Shown here: positions 61,456 through 64,000 of the stretch, in pieces
Position numbering within the stretch: the first letter of the stretch is position 1
Layout of the letters: every line of letters starts with the position of its first letter
DNA from: Mycolicibacterium arabiense
GTDB taxonomy: Bacteria > Actinomycetota > Actinomycetes > Mycobacteriales > Mycobacteriaceae
Length of the DNA stretch: 64,000 nt
Direction: 5' to 3'
NCBI RefSeq assembly: GCF_010731815.2
Contig: NZ_AP022593.1
Location: 682,001 to 746,000 of the forward strand
Position numbers and translations under genes: made by a program
Notes under the pieces: model-generated
Seen by the model: the letters and a program-made list of their open reading frames with translations, nothing else
What the model was told of the DNA's origin: nothing
The model's database searches: none

Positions 61456-62051
61456 GCAAGCGGCCCGGACGTCCGCGGGGTCAGTCCGACACCCGCGACA
61501 GGATTCTCCTCAACGCTCGAGAACTGTTCGCCCGCAACGGCTTCGATCGAACATCGGTCAGGTCGATCGCCGGCGCCGCCGGAGTCGACGCGGCGCTCGT
61601 CCACCACTACTTCGGCACCAAGCAGCAGCTGTTCGCCGCGGCCATCCACATACCGATCGACCCCATGCAGGTGCTCGGACCGATGCGCGAGACACCCGTG
61701 GCCGAACTCGGCTGGAAACTGCCGTCACTGCTGCTTCCGCTGTGGGACTCCGAACTGGGTTCCGGCTTCATCGCGACGCTGCGGTCGCTGCTGGCCGGAG
61801 AAGACGTCAGCCTCGTGCGGTCGTTCCTGCAGGAGGTCATCTCGGTTGAAGTCGGCCGTCGCGTCGACGACCCGCCCGGCTCGGGCCGGATCCGCGTGCA
61901 GTTCGTCGCGTCTCAGCTCGTCGGCGTCGTGATGGCGCGGTACATCTTGGAACTGGAGCCATTCGCATCGCTACCGGTCGAGCAGATCGCCGAGACGATT
62001 GCGCCGAATCTGCAGCACTACCTGACCGGCGACCTGCCGGGGTTGGGCTAG
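61452..62051 (+). CDS. TetR repressor of the ABC exporter
   Basis: A 199-residue TetR protein. TRDRILLNARELFARNGFDRTSVRSIAGA and VDAALVHHYFGTKQQLFAAA form the helix-turn-helix domain. The ligand domain has LPSLLLPLWDSELGSGFIAT. A GTG start overlaps the permease stop by 4 bp (GTGA). The 34-bp palindrome at the operon start is its likely site. Homologue of Rv1685c. Confidence 0.92.
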   Translation: MSKRPGRPRGQSDTRDRILLNARELFARNGFDRTSVRSIAGAAGVDAALVHHYFGTKQQLFAAAIHIPIDPMQVLGPMRETPVAELGWKLPSLLLPLWDSELGSGFIATLRSLLAGEDVSLVRSFLQEVISVEVGRRVDDPPGSGRIRVQFVASQLVGVVMARYILELEPFASLPVEQIAETIAPNLQHYLTGDLPGLG

Positions 62052-62260
62052 CTTCCCGCGAGTTCGAGCAGTCGAGCGTGCTCGGCGTCGTCGGAGATGG
62101 TCTCCGCCTCGTCGACGAGCAGCACCGGCACGTCGTCCTCGACCCGGTACGCGCGACGCAACCTTGGGTTGTAGAGGGTGTCGCGTTCGCCGGAGATGAA
62201 GAGCAACGGGCCACGGTCCTCGGGGCAAACGAGGATGTCGAGTAGACGCTGGTCGAGCAC
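62048..62260 (-). CDS. Trm112-family zinc-binding protein
   Basis: A small protein of 70 residues (83 if ATG at 62299 is used). LLDILVCPEDRGPLLFISG and LRRAYRVEDDVPVLLVDEAE are the Trm112/UPF0434 pattern. Only the first Cys of the usual zinc set is clear. GTG at 62260 keeps it out of the upstream gene. It is convergent with the TetR gene, with a 4-bp overlap. Family members activate methyltransferases; the partner here is unknown. Confidence 0.85.
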   Translation of the reverse strand: MLDQRLLDILVCPEDRGPLLFISGERDTLYNPRLRRAYRVEDDVPVLLVDEAETISDDAEHARLLELAGS

Positions 62261-62264
62261 CGGA

Positions 62265-62846
62265 TCAGCCGAACGGGCCGATGGAGATGCCGCCGTCATC
62301 GTCGTCGTTGTCGCCCGGGATCGGCGCGTTGTTCCTCGGCGGAATCTGGTTGATGGCGCCGCCGTTCGACTGCGCTTCCTGCTGCGCCATGCCGCGCTGC
62401 ATGTTCCGGCGTTGGAACGCCAGCGTCTGCTCGAGGGCTTCGCGGAGCGGAACTTGATTGGGTCGCTTGGCGAGCCCCTCCTGCAGCGCGATGACGTTGC
62501 CCTTGGACGGGTAGAAGCCCTGCGAACGGAGCAGCATCACGCTGTGGATCAGCTTGGCGATCTGACCGCCACCGTTCCCGGTGTCGTATTGCGCGGCGAT
62601 CTCCGCGAGCGCCTTGTCACCTGCCACGGCATCGTTGGCCGCTGCCTCTGGAGCCTCGGCACCACCAGGGGTGATCGGGCTGCCCGGCGCGGCCGCGACC
62701 GGTGTGGCCGGGTTGGCGGGGTCGACGGGTGCGGGCTCGGACAGCGCGGTGGGCGCCGTCGCCAACATGCCGACCACCAGGCCGCCTGCCATCACGCCCG
62801 TCGCGGCGCGACGCCAGCCGGTCGAACTGCTGGTCTGCGATGTCAT
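62265..62846 (-). CDS. Secreted hypothetical protein
   Basis: A protein of 193 residues. A signal sequence (TGWRRAATGVMAGGLVVGML, ending near ALSEP) precedes a Pro/Ala-rich linker and a helical domain (QIAKLIHSVMLLRSQGFYPS, VPLREALEQTLAFQRRNMQR). An acidic NDDDDGG tail ends it. The ATG at 62846 has GGAGG 6 bp upstream. Related secreted proteins are common in mycobacteria; the function is unknown. Confidence 0.8.
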   Translation of the reverse strand: MTSQTSSSTGWRRAATGVMAGGLVVGMLATAPTALSEPAPVDPANPATPVAAAPGSPITPGGAEAPEAAANDAVAGDKALAEIAAQYDTGNGGGQIAKLIHSVMLLRSQGFYPSKGNVIALQEGLAKRPNQVPLREALEQTLAFQRRNMQRGMAQQEAQSNGGAINQIPPRNNAPIPGDNDDDDGGISIGPFG

Positions 62847-62940
62847 CGAATCCTCCATGCCCGTTTCGAGCGGTACGCGCGGCCATGCGACGCCTGCCGC
62901 CAGCCGGAGCCTAACAGTGTGACCAATGTGACGCACGACC

Positions 62941-64000
62941 TCAACTGGCCGAATCCTCGCCAAGCAATTCGGCACGCACCGCGGCCGTGAACCGCTTGTA
63001 CACCCCTGTGTCGTCGTCGCGATACCAGGCGTTACGCGACGCCTTCGGAATCCCGGCGGCACGCAGCGGTCCGAGCAGCGGTCGGTAGGACGCGCTGAGC
63101 TTCATGTCCGGCACGACGTGGACGAGGTCGGGTTGTGCGCCCACGGGCAGCGCGGCGAGTGCCTCGTTCAGGTCGGCGGTTGGCACGCTTCCGCCCGGTG
63201 CGAGCGTGAGTGCGGTGACGGCCACCGCCCGTCCGCCGACCTCCACCTTGTAGGTGACCGCGAGGTCGACGGCGCCGATCCGCCCGACGGCGTCGTTCAC
63301 CGCGGCGCTGAACACGGGTCCGCGTGCGGTGCGGATGACGCTTCCCCGGTTGTCGACGGCCCAGAAGTCGCCGTCGTCGTCACGCCGGAACAGGTACTCC
63401 GTCGACACCCAGGTGTCCGCGGGCGCGAAGACTCCGCGCTTCACCGATGCCGTCGGGTCGATCGGGCCGCGCGGGTGAGCCAGGAGCACGCCCACCTCGT
63501 TCGGGCCCGCCAGCGCGACGAAGCCCCGCTCGTCTTCGAGGATGAGGTCGTCGTCGACGTCGTAGGCGGCGAGCTCGATGCGGCCACCGCCCGGCAGCGG
63601 CCTGCCTGCGCTGCCGACCTTGGCGCCGGAGACGTTGGCCAGCACGGCCTGCCCGTCGGTCGTCGCGAAGAACTCGACGACGTGGGCGGGTGCGAACTCC
63701 TCCTCGACCCGCTCCCACAGGCCCGTCGGCATGCCCGAGCCGATGAACAGGCGCACCGGGTGGTTGCCGTGCAGCGCGAACGACGGGTCGTCGATGACGT
63801 CGCGCAGCATGGCCCACGTGTAGGAGACGACGGTGACGCCGTACTGGCGCAGTTCGTGGACGAAGCGGTCCGGGCGCAGGCCGCGCGACAGGGCGATGCG
63901 GGTGCCGCCGACCACCGCACCGCCCAGGCTCACCAGCAGGCCCGATTGATGGTGCAGCGGCGTGAGGCAGTACACGGTGTCGCCTCTGCCGAGGTTGGCC
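62941..64000 (-). CDS. Acyl-CoA synthetase-like protein (Rv1683-like), C-terminal part
   Basis: The frame is open at the right window edge. The visible 353 residues are the C-terminal half of an AMP-forming ligase of the Rv1683 type: YCLTPLHHQSGLLVSLGGAV, VVSYTWAMLRDVIDD, FIGSGMPTGLWERVEEEF, and the C-terminal VYKRFTAAVRAELLG. In M. tuberculosis the protein joins a lipase-like N-terminus to this domain and is linked with triacylglycerol synthesis. The usual adenylation P-loop lies outside the window. Confidence 0.85.
   Translation of the reverse strand, partial: ANLGRGDTVYCLTPLHHQSGLLVSLGGAVVGGTRIALSRGLRPDRFVHELRQYGVTVVSYTWAMLRDVIDDPSFALHGNHPVRLFIGSGMPTGLWERVEEEFAPAHVVEFFATTDGQAVLANVSGAKVGSAGRPLPGGGRIELAAYDVDDDLILEDERGFVALAGPNEVGVLLAHPRGPIDPTASVKRGVFAPADTWVSTEYLFRRDDDGDFWAVDNRGSVIRTARGPVFSAAVNDAVGRIGAVDLAVTYKVEVGGRAVAVTALTLAPGGSVPTADLNEALAALPVGAQPDLVHVVPDMKLSASYRPLLGPLRAAGIPKASRNAWYRDDDTGVYKRFTAAVRAELLGEDSAS

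Overview
The window looks like chromosome from a rapidly growing mycobacterium (Mycolicibacterium type). GC content is high. From about 35.2 kb to the right edge the genes follow the Mycobacterium tuberculosis Rv1683-Rv1713 order (acyl-CoA synthetase, trm112, TetR/ABC pair, mpg, tyrS, then tlyA-nadK-recN-steA-steB-pyrG-nudix-xerD, parA-scpA-scpB-rluB-cmk-der). A complete rRNA operon lies directly downstream of tyrS, where the second operon (rrnB) of rapid growers sits. Its 16S gene has the short helix 18 of rapid growers.

Layout. (1) 1-18.2 kb is an accessory region rich in redox and carbonyl chemistry: a carboxylic acid reductase with an SDR and a divergent HxlR regulator, a PucR regulator, LtrA, a formaldehyde-dehydrogenase-type zinc enzyme, a DJ-1/PfpI protein, a small monooxygenase-fold protein, a ZIP transporter, two aldo/keto reductases, an operon of zinc-ribbon thioredoxin, UBP zinc finger and a three-domain cNMP/glutaredoxin/thioredoxin-reductase fusion, and a SigH-like ECF sigma factor. 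(2) 18.5-19.0 kb holds a decayed SDR gene. (3) 19.3-31.6 kb is a 12.3-kb integrative element in tRNA-Pro(GGG), bounded by a 62-bp repeat with one mismatch. It has a tyrosine integrase with a frameshift, an excisionase-like gene, a winged-helix gene and no conjugation genes. Its cargo looks like a defence arsenal: a DUF2971 protein, three different PD-(D/E)XK-like nucleases (one membrane-anchored), a HEPN-motif protein with a C-terminal ribbon-helix-helix and a coupled small partner, and a serine recombinase beside repeated TGTCTC boxes. (4) 31.7-35 kb: an iron-sulfur photolyase and two TauE/SafE permeases. (5) 35.2-51.9 kb: conserved housekeeping operons on the minus strand, joined by many 4-bp start/stop overlaps. 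(6) 52.0-57.8 kb: the rRNA operon on the minus strand. (7) 57.9-64 kb: tyrS, mpg, a TetR-controlled ABC exporter, trm112, a secreted protein and part of an acyl-CoA synthetase.

How the genes may work together. CAR, SDR and the aldehyde-active enzymes point to handling of carboxylates and aldehydes, and the thioredoxin cluster with its SigH-like factor suggests thiol-redox response. The tRNA-Pro element is the best candidate for undescribed biology: the HEPN-RHH pair, the membrane PD-(D/E)XK protein and the small recombinase-linked nuclease cassette are each compact and defence-like. Two other structures stand out: a chain of three 11-codon mini-ORFs in a 32-bp tandem repeat linking cmk to der, and a 34-bp palindrome over the start codon of the ABC exporter.
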